This document shows, in pieces, positions 1 to 9,246 of a DNA stretch of 46,064 nt. The stretch comes from Oxalobacteraceae bacterium (lineage in GTDB: Bacteria; Pseudomonadota; Gammaproteobacteria; Burkholderiales; Burkholderiaceae_D): NCBI GenBank assembly GCA_021298975.1, contig JAJTGC010000018.1, positions 1 through 46,064 on the forward strand, written 5' to 3'. Position 1 is the stretch's first letter; every line of letters starts with the position of its first letter. The notes beneath the pieces were generated by a model. The model had not been told where the DNA came from and did not search any database. It saw only the letters and a list, made by a program, of their open reading frames with translations. The position numbers and the translations under genes are program-made.

Positions 1-668
1 ATGAAAATGCCCCGCCCGCTGCCTGCAACACAATCGATCCATGACACGGTGTGTTCCCAGTCGGCTTCGGCAGCATCGGCCAGATCAAAAAATGTGGTCA
101 GATTTTGGTAAGGCTGTGTCTCCACCTGCAGCCAGGGACCCGGTATGCGTTTGAGCTGCAGTGTGAGCTCGGTGATCACGCCGGTCAGACCCAGTCCACC
201 GATGGTCGCTGCGAAGCGCGCATCACCCGGATGGAGCACGCTGCGGCTGCCATCGGTACGCATCAGCACGATCTCGATGACATGATCACCGAAGCTGCCA
301 GCGACATGATGATTCTTGCCATGCACATCATTGGCGACCGCGCCGCCCAGAGTCGCGAGCTGTGTGCCGGGCACGACCGGGAGCATCCAGCCGCGTGGCA
401 CGATCAGCCGCTGCACATCACGCAGCAAAAGACCGGCTTCACATTGCAGACGACCGCTCGTTTCGTCAAATCGGATGAACCGGTCGAGCATCGTGGTATT
501 CCACAACACGCCGCCGGGATTGAGACAGACATCGCCATAGCTGCGACCCATGCCAAAAGGCAGGCCAGTCGCATTGCCCTGCAATTGCGATGCAACCCGA
601 TGACGGTCGGACAGCGGCATCATCTGATGATCAACATCTCCCAGGCGTCCCCAGGAATGTACCTTCAC
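1..668 (-). CDS. DprE1-like FAD-dependent oxidase (partial, C-terminal part outside window)
   Basis: The reading frame stays open to the left edge, so only about 222 N-terminal residues are present. It starts at GTG 668, overlapping the stop of the upstream HAD-UbiA gene in a GTGA arrangement, which implies translational coupling. The visible part is the FAD-binding domain of the PCMH/VAO type: GRSYGD at residues 41-46 and PGT...TLGGAVANDVHGKNHH at about 100-121. The last block closely resembles mycobacterial DprE1, which oxidises decaprenylphosphoryl-ribose at C2' on the way to decaprenylphosphoryl-arabinose. With the UbiA partner next door, a polyprenyl-phosphate-pentose oxidase is the best reading. 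Substrate and chain length are inferred. The next gene leftwards might be a DprE2-like short-chain reductase, but it lies outside the window. Confidence 0.85.
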   Translation of the reverse strand, partial: MKVHSWGRLGDVDHQMMPLSDRHRVASQLQGNATGLPFGMGRSYGDVCLNPGGVLWNTTMLDRFIRFDETSGRLQCEAGLLLRDVQRLIVPRGWMLPVVPGTQLATLGGAVANDVHGKNHHVAGSFGDHVIEIVLMRTDGSRSVLHPGDARFAATIGGLGLTGVITELTLQLKRIPGPWLQVETQPYQNLTTFFDLADAAEADWEHTVSWIDCVAGSGRGIF

Positions 669-2098
669 CACTGCCAGCCTCGTGAACCGATGGCCAGCAC
701 GGCTGCAAAAGCGACACCGGCGATCAGACTGGCCTTGTCCCGGAGCGCAAAAAGCAGCGGATCATCATGCATTTGCCCGCGATGCGCTTTCATCCACACC
801 CAGCTGATCCAGAAAAGCATGACCGGTACCGATGCCCACATGAATTCCGGTGAGCGATACAGCTTCACCACCATATCGCTGTTGAGATAAAACGCCAGCA
901 CCAGCACGGCTGCATAGCCCGCCGATAAACCGAGGCTTTGCACCAGCGGCGCATCGGTCGTCAGATAGCCGCGTCCATGGGCTTTCTCGCGCCCCATCTG
1001 TGCCTGCACGATCAGCTCGGCATAGCGCTTGACGAAAGCCAGCGATAGAAACAGAAAAACCGAAAACGCGAGCAACCAGAACGACATCGGAATACCTGCC
1101 GCTGCAGCGCCGGCAATGATGCGCACCGAGTACAGCATCGCCAACACGAGGCAGTCTGCAATGATCAGACGCTTGAGTCCCCACGAATAGGCACAAGTCA
1201 GCACGAAATAAAACGCCAGCCACGCAGTAAAATGCGGGCCCGCCTGAAGCGCCAGCAAGACCGCCAGCAAGAGCAGTACCGGAATCAGCACAACCCCCAG
1301 ACGCACACTTGCACGACCCGAAGCAAAGGGACGGAATTTTTTTCTGGGATGAAGGCGGTCACTATCGAGATCGAACAGATCATTGGCGACATAGACGGCC
1401 GAGGCGCAAAAACAAAAGGCCAGAAAGGCCAGTATCAATGCGCTGGCCATATCCACATCGGGCACAATATGCGCGGCCATGGGTGTAATGAAGAGCAGCA
1501 GATTTTTTGTCCACTGATGCAGGCGCAATACCCGGCCGATGTCGGCAAGGCCGACGCTATCGACGGCAAACACATGCTCAACCTCGGCGACAGCGCGCGC
1601 CTTCTGCTCCACCGACGCCGAGGCGTTCACGACAATCGCATGCCGCGCGCGCCGCCAGACAGGCAGATCCGCCGAGGAATTGCCCGCGTAATCAAAACCA
1701 CCGCGACCAAACCGCGCTTCCAGTGCAACACCTTTGTTTTCGGCGCTCAGATTGTGGTGACCATCGCTGGCCATGATTTCGTCAAAAATACCGGTGTGTT
1801 CAGCCACGGCGTGCGCCATGGACGTATCGGCGGCCGTACACAGGATGAGTTTGCGACCACGCGCATGCTCGGCACGAAGCCAATCAAGCAAGGGCTCGTT
1901 GTAAGGCAGCGAGGCCGCATCGAAATCCGTGAGGGCCGCGAGGCGCTGCTTCAGTGCAGCCTTGCCCCGGGCCAGCCAGACAGGGATTTGTAGCATCGAT
2001 AGTGGACGCGCACGCAAAGCCCTGACCGCGGATTCATGCAGGGTATCGGTAAGAATGAGGGTACCGTCGAGATCGACTACAAGCGGTGTTTGGGTCAA
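665..2098 (-). CDS. HAD phosphatase-UbiA prenyltransferase fusion (DPPR synthase-like)
   Basis: The 477-residue protein has two parts. Residues 1-180 are a soluble HAD-type hydrolase with DLDGTL at 9-14. Residues about 187-477 form a polytopic UbiA prenyltransferase, with LRLHQWTKN near 191-199, the Mg-diphosphate motif NDLFDLDSD at 239-247 followed by HPRKKFRPFASG, and several long hydrophobic helices. The HPxKxxRP extension is typical of decaprenyl-phosphate phosphoribosyltransferases (the Rv3806c type) rather than of UbiA/COQ2 of ubiquinone synthesis. The HAD half could remove the 5-phosphate from the lipid-linked phosphoribose, which would join two steps in one inner-membrane polypeptide. 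That activity is inferred. The gene overlaps the following DprE1-like gene by 4 nt. Confidence 0.85.
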   Translation of the reverse strand: MTQTPLVVDLDGTLILTDTLHESAVRALRARPLSMLQIPVWLARGKAALKQRLAALTDFDAASLPYNEPLLDWLRAEHARGRKLILCTAADTSMAHAVAEHTGIFDEIMASDGHHNLSAENKGVALEARFGRGGFDYAGNSSADLPVWRRARHAIVVNASASVEQKARAVAEVEHVFAVDSVGLADIGRVLRLHQWTKNLLLFITPMAAHIVPDVDMASALILAFLAFCFCASAVYVANDLFDLDSDRLHPRKKFRPFASGRASVRLGVVLIPVLLLLAVLLALQAGPHFTAWLAFYFVLTCAYSWGLKRLIIADCLVLAMLYSVRIIAGAAAAGIPMSFWLLAFSVFLFLSLAFVKRYAELIVQAQMGREKAHGRGYLTTDAPLVQSLGLSAGYAAVLVLAFYLNSDMVVKLYRSPEFMWASVPVMLFWISWVWMKAHRGQMHDDPLLFALRDKASLIAGVAFAAVLAIGSRGWQW

Positions 2099-2237
2099 TG
2101 GGCGATCCTTGTCGGGGCAGCGACGCCTGCGGCGCGATGACGGATCCTGAAACTACATCACAGCTTTGGCGAATCCGTCGCCGGTGCGTATTGTAAATCA
2201 GCCGCCTGTCCGTAAAGAAAGGTCTTGAAAAGCGACT

Positions 2238-4547
2238 TCAGCGCTGTGACGCGGCATCCACCACGACCAGCGCGGTCATATTGACGATACGGCGTACCGT
2301 GGCCGAGGGCGTGAGCACATGGACCGCCCGTGCGCATCCGAGAAGGATGGGGCCAATCGCTACGCCATTGCCCGCGGCAACCTTGAGCAGATTGTAGGCA
2401 ATGTTGGCCGAATCAATGTTGGGCATCACCAGCAGGTTCGCATCGCCCTTGAGGGGCGTGTCAGGCATCATTGAACGCAAGGTGTGCGCATCCAGTGCGG
2501 TATCACCGTGCATTTCACCATCCACCTCGAGATCCGGTGCGCGCGCTCTGAGCAGCGCCAGCGCAGCGCGCATTTTTTTGGCTGATTCGCTGTCGCTACT
2601 GCCGAAGTTGGAATGCGATAGCAGCGCAACACGCGGATGCAAACCAAAACGGCGCATTTCTTCCGCCGCCATGATGGTGATCTCGGCCAGTTGCTCCGCC
2701 GTCGGGTTTTCATTGACATGGGTGTCGACCAGCACCAGTTGCCGATCCGGCAGAATCAATGCGTTCATCGCGGCATAGGTGTTGGCACCCGCGCGCTTGC
2801 CCAGCACCTGATCGATATAGTGCAAATGCAGATCGGTACTGCCGAAGGTGCCGCAGATCATGCCATCGGCATCCCCTTTGTGAATTGCCATGGCACCAAT
2901 CAGCGTATGACGACGGCGCATCTCCAACCGAGCCCACTGTTCAGTGACGCCCTTGCGGCTCGTCATGGCCAGATAGGTCTCCCAATAGGCGCGATAACGT
3001 TCATCTTTTTCTGGATTGATGATGTCGAAGTCAATGTCAGGACGCAGCCGCAGCCCGTAGCGTTCTATGCGCTGCAAAAGAACCGCAGGTCGACCGATCA
3101 GCGTGGGCTTGGCCAGACCTTCATCCAGCACCACCTGCACGGCGCGCAGCACGCGCTCTTCTTCACCTTCGGCAAAGACGATACGCTTCTTCGCTGCCGG
3201 TACTTTCTTCGCGATCGCAAATACCGGCTTCATGAAACTGCCGCTGTGATACACAAACTGCTGCAGACGATCCGCGTAGGCCGCCATGTCTTTGACCGGC
3301 CGCAGCGCGACACCTGACGCTTCTGCTGCTCGCGCCACCGCCGGCGCAATCTTGAGCATGAGACGTGGGTCGAAAGGCTTGGGTATCAGGTAATCCGGAC
3401 CAAACGCGAGGTTGGTGACGCCGTAGGTGGTGGCCACCACATCAGACTGTTCAGCCTGCGCCAGCTCGGCGATCGCATGCACCGCAGCGATTTCCATTTC
3501 ACGCGTGATGGTGGTGGCACCACAATCCAGCGCACCACGGAAAATATAGGGGAAACACAGCACATTGTTGACCTGATTCGGATAGTCCGAGCGGCCGGTG
3601 GCGATGACTGCGTCATCACGCACTTCGCGAACTTCCTCAGGCAGAATTTCCGGCGTGGGATTGGCCAGCGCCATCACCAGCGGACGGGCAGCCATCGCGC
3701 GCACCATGTCCTGCTTGAGCACGCCGCCTGCGGACAGCCCCAGGAAAATATCGGCGCCGGGAATGACCTCGGCCAGCGTACGCGCAGTCGTCTCTTGCGC
3801 AAAACGCTCCTTGTCCGGATCCATCAGTTCCTTGCGGCCTTTGTAGACCACGCCGGCGAGATCGGTGACGAAAATATTTTCAATCGGGAAGCCCAGATCA
3901 ACGATCAGATCCAGGCAAGCCAGGGCTGCTGCGCCCGCACCCGAGACCACGAGCTTGCATTGTTTCAGGTCTTTTTGAACGACCTTGAGGCCATTCATGA
4001 TGGCCGCGCCAACGATGATGGCGGTGCCATGCTGATCATCATGAAAGACCGGGATTTTCATCCGGTCGCGCAGTTTTCGCTCGATATAGAAACACTCGGG
4101 CGCCTTGATGTCTTCGAGGTTCACACCACCAAAGGTCGGCTCCAGCGCCGCGATGATGTCGCAGAGCTTGTCGGGATCGGTTTCGTTGATTTCAATATCA
4201 AATACATCAATGCCAGCGAATTTTTTGAACAGCACGCCCTTGCCTTCCATCACCGGCTTGGCAGCCAGCGGGCCGATATTACCCAAACCCAGCACAGCGG
4301 TACCGTTGGTAATGACAGCGACCAGATTACCGCGTGCGGTATAGCGGAATGCGTTGGCGGGATCAGCAGCGATTTCCTCGCAGGCCGCAGCCACACCCGG
4401 GGAATAAGCCAGCGCCAGATCGCGCTGGTTGGTCAATTGCTTGGTGGGGGTAACGCTGATCTTTCCAGGGGTGGGGAATTCGTGGTACTCGAGCGCCGCC
4501 TGACGGAATTGCTGGCGAATCTCTTTTTGTGTTTTGTCTGAATCCAT
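2238..4547 (-). CDS. maeB: NADP-dependent malic enzyme with C-terminal phosphotransacetylase-like domain
   Basis: This 769-residue protein is the standard length for MaeB-type malic enzymes. The N-terminal malic domain (about 1-160) contains [20 protein letters not shown] and the catalytic-region stretch HDDQHGTA. A Rossmann domain follows with GAGAAAL near residue 205. From about residue 430 to the end is a phosphate acetyltransferase-like domain ([38 protein letters not shown]), which in this family is regulatory (acetyl-CoA sensing) and not catalytic. The enzyme decarboxylates malate to pyruvate and makes NADPH in the cytoplasm. It stands alone, divergent from thiL, with 139 nt separating it from the gene downstream. 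Confidence 0.96.
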   Translation of the reverse strand: MDSDKTQKEIRQQFRQAALEYHEFPTPGKISVTPTKQLTNQRDLALAYSPGVAAACEEIAADPANAFRYTARGNLVAVITNGTAVLGLGNIGPLAAKPVMEGKGVLFKKFAGIDVFDIEINETDPDKLCDIIAALEPTFGGVNLEDIKAPECFYIERKLRDRMKIPVFHDDQHGTAIIVGAAIMNGLKVVQKDLKQCKLVVSGAGAAALACLDLIVDLGFPIENIFVTDLAGVVYKGRKELMDPDKERFAQETTARTLAEVIPGADIFLGLSAGGVLKQDMVRAMAARPLVMALANPTPEILPEEVREVRDDAVIATGRSDYPNQVNNVLCFPYIFRGALDCGATTITREMEIAAVHAIAELAQAEQSDVVATTYGVTNLAFGPDYLIPKPFDPRLMLKIAPAVARAAEASGVALRPVKDMAAYADRLQQFVYHSGSFMKPVFAIAKKVPAAKKRIVFAEGEEERVLRAVQVVLDEGLAKPTLIGRPAVLLQRIERYGLRLRPDIDFDIINPEKDERYRAYWETYLAMTSRKGVTEQWARLEMRRRHTLIGAMAIHKGDADGMICGTFGSTDLHLHYIDQVLGKRAGANTYAAMNALILPDRQLVLVDTHVNENPTAEQLAEITIMAAEEMRRFGLHPRVALLSHSNFGSSDSESAKKMRAALALLRARAPDLEVDGEMHGDTALDAHTLRSMMPDTPLKGDANLLVMPNIDSANIAYNLLKVAAGNGVAIGPILLGCARAVHVLTPSATVRRIVNMTALVVVDAASQR

Positions 4548-4711
4548 GCGAGGCAGCTTTCTTGAGTCCTTTGCAGCGTGGTTGCACGCTGTAAATCGGC
4601 CTGTGATTTTATCAGACCGATGGTTTACGGCCTAAATGAACGATAGACGAACTATCTTCGCATCAAGATTGTCAAGGTCAATCACCAGGGTACTTGGGTA
4701 CAATCGCCGCT

Positions 4712-5674
4712 ATGTTGTCTGAATTCGAACTTATCGCCCGCTATTTCGACCGCCCACAAGCCCCTGATGGCGTGGTGAAGCTGGGTGTGGGTGATGATTG
4801 CGCATTGCTCCTGCCGCCGCCCGGCCAGACGCTGGCGGTGTCGACCGACATGCTGGTTGAAGGCCGGCATTTTTTTGCCGATGCAGACCCGGAAAAGCTG
4901 GGGCACAAGGCGCTAGCGGTGAACTTGTCCGATCTCGCCGCCATGGGTGCAAAACCGATGGCCTTCACCCTCGCCCTGGCGCTGCCCTCGGCTGATGCAA
5001 GCTGGCTCGCAGGTTTTGCCCAAGGCTTGTTCGCGCTGGCTGATGCCGAGGGCATACGACTGATCGGTGGCGACACCACACGCGGGCCGCTCAATCTCTG
5101 CATCACCGTCATGGGCAGTGTTCCTGAAGACGAAGCCTTGAGGCGCGACGGCGCGAGAGCGGGTGACGACCTCTGGGTCTCTGGCACGCTGGGCGACGCG
5201 CGACTGGCGCTGGAGGTCTTGCAGGGTAAAAGCATGCTGCCTGATCACTTGATGGCTTTGGCAGAAGAGCGACTGCACCGACCCATACCACGCTGCGCGC
5301 TGGGAATGGCGTTGCGCGGTATCGCGCACGCGGCAATCGATGTGTCGGACGGATTGCTAGGCGACCTTGGGCACCTACTCGCACGCTCCCAACTGGGCGC
5401 AGAGATTCACGCGACATCATTACCTGCCGGACCGGCACTCGCCCAACAACCCGCAGATTCGCGGATCGACTACATGCTCAACGGCGGCGATGATTACGAA
5501 TTGTGTTTTACCTCCCCGCCCGAGCAGCGCGATGCGGTATTGTCGGCTGCAGCATCAACCAGCACATCGGTCAGCCGCATTGGCAGCCTTAAAACGGGCG
5601 CTGGTATTCAGATCGTCGATGCCGCAGGCAAGTCACTCCCGTTCACGTCACACTCGTTTGATCATTTCGGCTAA
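4712..5674 (+). CDS. thiL: Thiamine-monophosphate kinase
   Basis: The product of 320 residues phosphorylates thiamine monophosphate to thiamine pyrophosphate with ATP, the last step of cofactor synthesis. Family motifs are present in order: GVGDDCALL near residue 25, STDMLVEGRHF near 44-54, KALAVNLSDLAAMGA near 65-79, GDTTRGPL near 115-122 and IDVSDGLLGDLGHLL near 210. The start is taken as ATG 4712 (MLSEFELIARYF), which matches where the family begins; an in-frame TTG at 4694 would add only six residues. It is followed 8 nt later by pgpA, a common betaproteobacterial pair. Confidence 0.95.
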   Translation: MLSEFELIARYFDRPQAPDGVVKLGVGDDCALLLPPPGQTLAVSTDMLVEGRHFFADADPEKLGHKALAVNLSDLAAMGAKPMAFTLALALPSADASWLAGFAQGLFALADAEGIRLIGGDTTRGPLNLCITVMGSVPEDEALRRDGARAGDDLWVSGTLGDARLALEVLQGKSMLPDHLMALAEERLHRPIPRCALGMALRGIAHAAIDVSDGLLGDLGHLLARSQLGAEIHATSLPAGPALAQQPADSRIDYMLNGGDDYELCFTSPPEQRDAVLSAAASTSTSVSRIGSLKTGAGIQIVDAAGKSLPFTSHSFDHFG

Positions 5675-5682
5675 AACATCTG

Positions 5683-6264
5683 ATGCTGCCTAATTCACAT
5701 TATTCATCTGACACCCCTGCCCCGCTGCCGGATGCTGCGTCTGAACCAGCAACCACGGCCCATCGGCCGCCGATCCGTCGCCCGAGCGTGGCCTTCATGC
5801 TGTCGCATCCGGTGCACTGGATTTCGTTGGGCTTCGGAAGCGGCCTCTCACCGATCATGCCGGGAACGATGGGCACGCTGTTTGGCTGGCTGAGTTTTTA
5901 TGTGCTGACCTTACGCTGGCCGGAAATTTTTACACCTGTCGTGTGGACTGCCATCATCGTGGCCGGCTTTGTTGTGGGTATCTGGCTGTGCGACAAAACC
6001 GGACAAGCACTGGGTGTGCCGGATCATGGCGCTATCGTCTGGGATGAAATTATTTCGATCTGGCTCGTGATGCTGTTCGTCATGCCCGCCAGCTTCAAGA
6101 CGCAGTTGGTTGCCTTTTTGATCTTCCGCGCATTCGACATGATCAAGCCACCGCCGATACGCCAATTCGAGCGACGCTTCAAAAATGGTTTTGGGGTGAT
6201 GGGGGATGATTTGATTGCTGCGTTTTTTACACTGTTGGTGCTGGCTTTGTGGCGGACGATGTAA
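5683..6264 (+). CDS. pgpA: Phosphatidylglycerophosphatase A
   Basis: PgpA removes the phosphate from phosphatidylglycerol-phosphate in the inner membrane to give phosphatidylglycerol. The 193-residue protein has the characteristic GFGSGLSPIMPGTMGTL block (about residues 46-62), VWDEI in the middle, FDMIKPPPI, and a GVMGDDLIAA block near the C-terminus carrying conserved acidic residues, with hydrophobic segments between them. A Pro/Ala-rich N-terminal extension of about 35 residues precedes the core, so a start further in (MLSHPVHW) cannot be excluded. It lies 8 nt after thiL and is probably cotranscribed with it. Confidence 0.93.
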   Translation: MLPNSHYSSDTPAPLPDAASEPATTAHRPPIRRPSVAFMLSHPVHWISLGFGSGLSPIMPGTMGTLFGWLSFYVLTLRWPEIFTPVVWTAIIVAGFVVGIWLCDKTGQALGVPDHGAIVWDEIISIWLVMLFVMPASFKTQLVAFLIFRAFDMIKPPPIRQFERRFKNGFGVMGDDLIAAFFTLLVLALWRTM

Positions 6265-6355
6265 CTTGAATGCTTTGCATGGATGGATATTTTTATTGTC
6301 AACTTTATCTGTTTCCCAATAAAAGACGCTTCATTTTGCACCTCAGGAGACCTGA

Positions 6356-6841
6356 ATGCCTTACCTGACCGATCTCGCCACCCAAGTGGGACACGCCCTG
6401 CAACAACGCGGCTGGCGACTGGCCACGTGCGAGTCCATCACAGGCGGCGGTATTTCTCAAGCGATTACCGATGTCGCCGGCTCGTCCGATTGGTTCGACT
6501 GCGGCTTTGTCACTTATTCGAATACATCGAAAACCCGGTTTCTCGAGGTAGCCGAGGCCTTGATTGCACAACACGGTGCGGTCAGCGAGGAGGTTGCTGC
6601 GGCGATGGTGCTTGGCGCGCTGGCCCACACCGATGCGCAGATCAGCTTGTCCACCACAGGCATTGCCGGACCCGGCGGAGCGGTGCCGGGCAAACCGGTG
6701 GGTACGGTCTGCTTTGGCTGGGCACATGGCGACATCGTGCATACTGAGCGCGTGGTGTTTTCGGGTGACCGTGCGGCGGTACGGGCGCAGACTGCAGAAC
6801 ATGCGTTACAAGGATTGTTGGCTTTCATGGAGCGTTTATAA
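6356..6841 (+). CDS. pncC: Nicotinamide-nucleotide amidase, CinA C-terminal family
   Basis: The 161-residue protein is the stand-alone CinA C-terminal domain, without the N-terminal MoCF-like half found in full CinA. PncC deamidates NMN to nicotinate mononucleotide and so recycles NAD breakdown products. Family signatures include LATCESITGGGISQAITDVAGSS (the ESxTGG motif near residues 24-29), SDWFDCGFVTYSNTSK, and STTGIAGPGG near residue 100. The start follows an AGGAG ribosome site ending 5 nt before the ATG. Its TAA is followed directly by the ATG of the hydrolase gene (TAAATG), so the two are likely translationally coupled. Confidence 0.93.
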   Translation: MPYLTDLATQVGHALQQRGWRLATCESITGGGISQAITDVAGSSDWFDCGFVTYSNTSKTRFLEVAEALIAQHGAVSEEVAAAMVLGALAHTDAQISLSTTGIAGPGGAVPGKPVGTVCFGWAHGDIVHTERVVFSGDRAAVRAQTAEHALQGLLAFMERL

Positions 6842-7720
6842 ATGCTGAATAATTTCACCCGCGGGCAACGCGACGTCAATGGCGTACGCATTAACTTTCG
6901 ACACGGCGGCAAAGGTCCACCCCTCTTGCTGCTGCACGGCTACCCGCAAACGCACGTGATATGGCACAAGGTTGCGGACGCACTCGCCGAAAAATTCACG
7001 CTGGTGATGCCGGATTTGCGCGGCTATGGCGATTCGTCAAAACCGAAAGGCGATGCTGATCATGGGAATTATTCCAAGCGCGCGATGGCACAAGACATGG
7101 CCGAGCTGATGCAAAGTCTGGGACATGAACGCTATGCAGTTTGCGGCCATGATCGTGGCGGTCGCGTGGCACACCGGTTGGCGCTGGACCATGCAGCGCA
7201 AGTCAGCCAGCTGATGCTGATCGATATCTCGCCGACGCGCACGATGTTCGAGAAAACTGACAAGTCCTTCGCAGACGCCTACTATCACTGGTTCTTTCTC
7301 GCGCAGCCTTCACCACTGCCAGAAACCCTCATCGGCGGTAATGCGCGTTTCTTCATTGATTACTCGCTGGGCGGCTGGGGGTCGGGCGGTACCGATTTCT
7401 TTGCGCCTGAAGCGCTGGAGGAATATCGTCGGTGCTTCTGCGATGCCGAGATGATTCACGCCGGCTGCGAGGACTATCGCGCTGCATCGACCATCGATCT
7501 GGTGCACGATCAGGATCATGAACACAACAAGATCAGCTGCCCGGTACATGTGGTGTGGGGTGCGAATGGCGTGGTCGGTCGATTGTTCTCACCCATCGAA
7601 GACTGGCAGGCGAAGACCAGCACGACAGTGACCGGACGTCCGCTGCAATCGGGTCACTTCATTCCGGATCAGGTGCCGGAAGTTTTGCTGGAGGAGATGC
7701 TGGGATTTTTTGAAGCCTAG
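6842..7720 (+). CDS. Alpha/beta hydrolase, haloacetate (fluoroacetate) dehalogenase type
   Basis: The 292-residue cytoplasmic alpha/beta hydrolase carries an Asp nucleophile instead of Ser: CGHDRGGRV places D104 at the elbow. R105 and R108 follow in the DRxxR arrangement that binds the substrate carboxylate in fluoroacetate dehalogenases. LLLHGYPQTHVIW near residue 31 supplies the oxyanion-hole region, DISPT holds the second acidic residue (D128), YYHWFF (H149, W150) matches the halide pocket, and QSGHFIPDQ near the C-terminus supplies the catalytic His. It probably hydrolyses a haloacetate to glycolate. An epoxide or ester substrate is possible, since many members are annotated only by fold. 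It is coupled to pncC. Confidence 0.85.
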   Translation: MLNNFTRGQRDVNGVRINFRHGGKGPPLLLLHGYPQTHVIWHKVADALAEKFTLVMPDLRGYGDSSKPKGDADHGNYSKRAMAQDMAELMQSLGHERYAVCGHDRGGRVAHRLALDHAAQVSQLMLIDISPTRTMFEKTDKSFADAYYHWFFLAQPSPLPETLIGGNARFFIDYSLGGWGSGGTDFFAPEALEEYRRCFCDAEMIHAGCEDYRAASTIDLVHDQDHEHNKISCPVHVVWGANGVVGRLFSPIEDWQAKTSTTVTGRPLQSGHFIPDQVPEVLLEEMLGFFEA

Positions 7721-7859
7721 CGGGCTACAACTTGAGGCTTCGTGATTTACGATACACATGCCAAACGTGTACCCACTGGGGAGCTTGCACCGGCATGACG
7801 ATGTTGAGACCGTCAGTTTTTCAAACCTCATCCTGGGCCGGAAAAGTGTAACGTGCCGC

Positions 7860-8405
7860 TCAGCGACTGAGGGCGGCCAGCCGTTGCGATGCAAGTTCAT
7901 AAATTCGTCGATAACGCTCGTTTCCGCGGCACAGTTCCACCGCTTCAAGCAGCACGTTACGTGCTTCGTCGTTACGATCCACCGCCAGCAAGCATTCTCC
8001 CAGTCGATAGGCGGCAGCGGCATCCTCCGGCTGCAGTAACAGGGTCTGGGCAAACAGCAGCGCCGCGTGTTCCGGCTGGTTTTGGCGTTGCAGGCACGAG
8101 CCCGCCATGAAGCTGTAGCGTGGCTCACGTGGTGCATGCAATACCAGTTGCAGCGCGATGGGCAATGCGTGGTGAAAGCTGCCTTCGTTGCACAGCTCAT
8201 AGCCCACACCGTACAAGGCATCGAGTTCATCCAGAGATATCCCTCGCACTTCGGCGAGCGTGCGGCCTGACGCCGCGAGAGACAGCAACCAGTCGAGTTC
8301 GTCCGGCATAGCAGCGAGCCGTTCCGACAACTGCTCGACAATGGCGGCCACCTCCGGATCGCGTGGCGGGTGAATGTAGGTAGTGGACATGGTGTTCAAC
8401 GACAT
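7860..8405 (-). CDS. Type III secretion class II chaperone, SycD/LcrH family
   Basis: The 181-residue product is made of tandem tetratricopeptide repeats in the order typical of translocator chaperones: GYELCNEGSFHHALPIALQL, then APREPRYSFMAGSCLQ, ALLFAQTLLLQPEDAAAAYR, and LGECLLAVDRNDEARNVLLE. Chaperones of this family hold the hydrophobic translocators of a type III secretion system in the cytoplasm before export. The start is taken as ATG 8405, which overlaps the stop of the upstream membrane-protein gene by 10 nt; ATG 8390 is the alternative. The overlap points to cotranscription with two small two-helix membrane proteins, the likely clients. No secretion machinery is in the window. Confidence 0.82.
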   Translation of the reverse strand: MSLNTMSTTYIHPPRDPEVAAIVEQLSERLAAMPDELDWLLSLAASGRTLAEVRGISLDELDALYGVGYELCNEGSFHHALPIALQLVLHAPREPRYSFMAGSCLQRQNQPEHAALLFAQTLLLQPEDAAAAYRLGECLLAVDRNDEARNVLLEAVELCRGNERYRRIYELASQRLAALSR

Positions 8406-9082
8406 TGCAAACTCGGTATGCAGGTGGTGCCGATGATAATGGTCGCTTGCGTCGACAGATAGCCGGCGATCCACGTTGCCCAGCGCGCGCCCAGGCTGAG
8501 CTGCGTACCGGCCACGCTGCCGCGTGCGCCGATGGTGAGTAAGGCAACCGCCGCAACGCCGGAGGCTGCAGTAAGCGCCGGCGCAACGATTTTCCAGTTG
8601 CCGCGTATCAAGCGGCCGAGCTGGAGACAATCGTAGGCACCGGGCGCAACGCCATTTTGTTCCACTGGGGTCGTTATTGGCAGCGGTATTTGATGTAGCG
8701 TGTGCAGAAAATTTTGCATCGGGATGCTATTTTTTGAGTTCCTGTCGGCGTTATCGGCATCATTATCGGCATTGCTTTGGGCATATTTACTGGTATCGTG
8801 ACTTGCGTCCATCGACGCGCTCATTGACCCTTGAATCATCTTGCTGACTCCATGCTGAGCGATGGTTTTTTTTGAGTTCCTGTCATTATTACCGGCATCG
8901 TTCTCGGAATCGCTTGGGGCATCGCCATTGATAAAGCTGTCTGCGTCGTCGGAGGGCGTGCTTACCCATTGGTCGCTGGCCAAGATATCGTCTTCCACAG
9001 CCTCGGAATTTTTATCTTCACGTGGTGGATGGTCGTGCCGCTGGACTAATGGGTTACCGTCCATGTTGCGCGTTTGGTTCAT
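8396..9082 (-). CDS. Hypothetical two-helix membrane protein, candidate type III secretion substrate
   Basis: I do not recognise this 228-residue protein. Its first 130 residues are hydrophilic and rich in Asp, Asn and Ser. They contain an internal imperfect duplication (NDAGNNDRNSKK and NDADNADRNSKN), also visible in the DNA at about 8729-8790 and 8866-8925. The C-terminal third has two hydrophobic segments, IVAPALTAASGVAAVALLTIG and WATWIAGYLSTQATIIIG. A polar N-terminus followed by paired helices is the plan of type III translocators, and the next gene encodes a SycD-like chaperone, so a client or translocator role is inferred. The start at ATG 9082 follows AAAGGA in a sensible position; an upstream in-frame start at 9157 has no such site. 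Confidence 0.6.
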   Translation of the reverse strand: MNQTRNMDGNPLVQRHDHPPREDKNSEAVEDDILASDQWVSTPSDDADSFINGDAPSDSENDAGNNDRNSKKTIAQHGVSKMIQGSMSASMDASHDTSKYAQSNADNDADNADRNSKNSIPMQNFLHTLHQIPLPITTPVEQNGVAPGAYDCLQLGRLIRGNWKIVAPALTAASGVAAVALLTIGARGSVAGTQLSLGARWATWIAGYLSTQATIIIGTTCIPSLQCR

Positions 9083-9246
9083 GTTGATTAGTCCTTTATA
9101 TTTGATCAAAAAAATGTACGGCACCCCAGAACCCGATCGAACGCAATAGAACACCAATCAATGGTTATTTGATTCCTCGACCTTAAAGGGCATAGCCGTC
9201 TCCGAAGCGTGAGCTCACATGACGGATTTGCTGCCGTCCATCTTGA

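Noticed and set aside
51-890. Long rightward open frame over the DprE1-like and UbiA genes
   Set aside because: Antisense to two recognisable genes, no family resemblance and no ribosome site; high GC keeps the opposite frame open.
3477-4541. 354-codon rightward frame inside maeB
   Set aside because: Lies wholly antisense to maeB, which has complete motifs; composition is that of a shadow frame.
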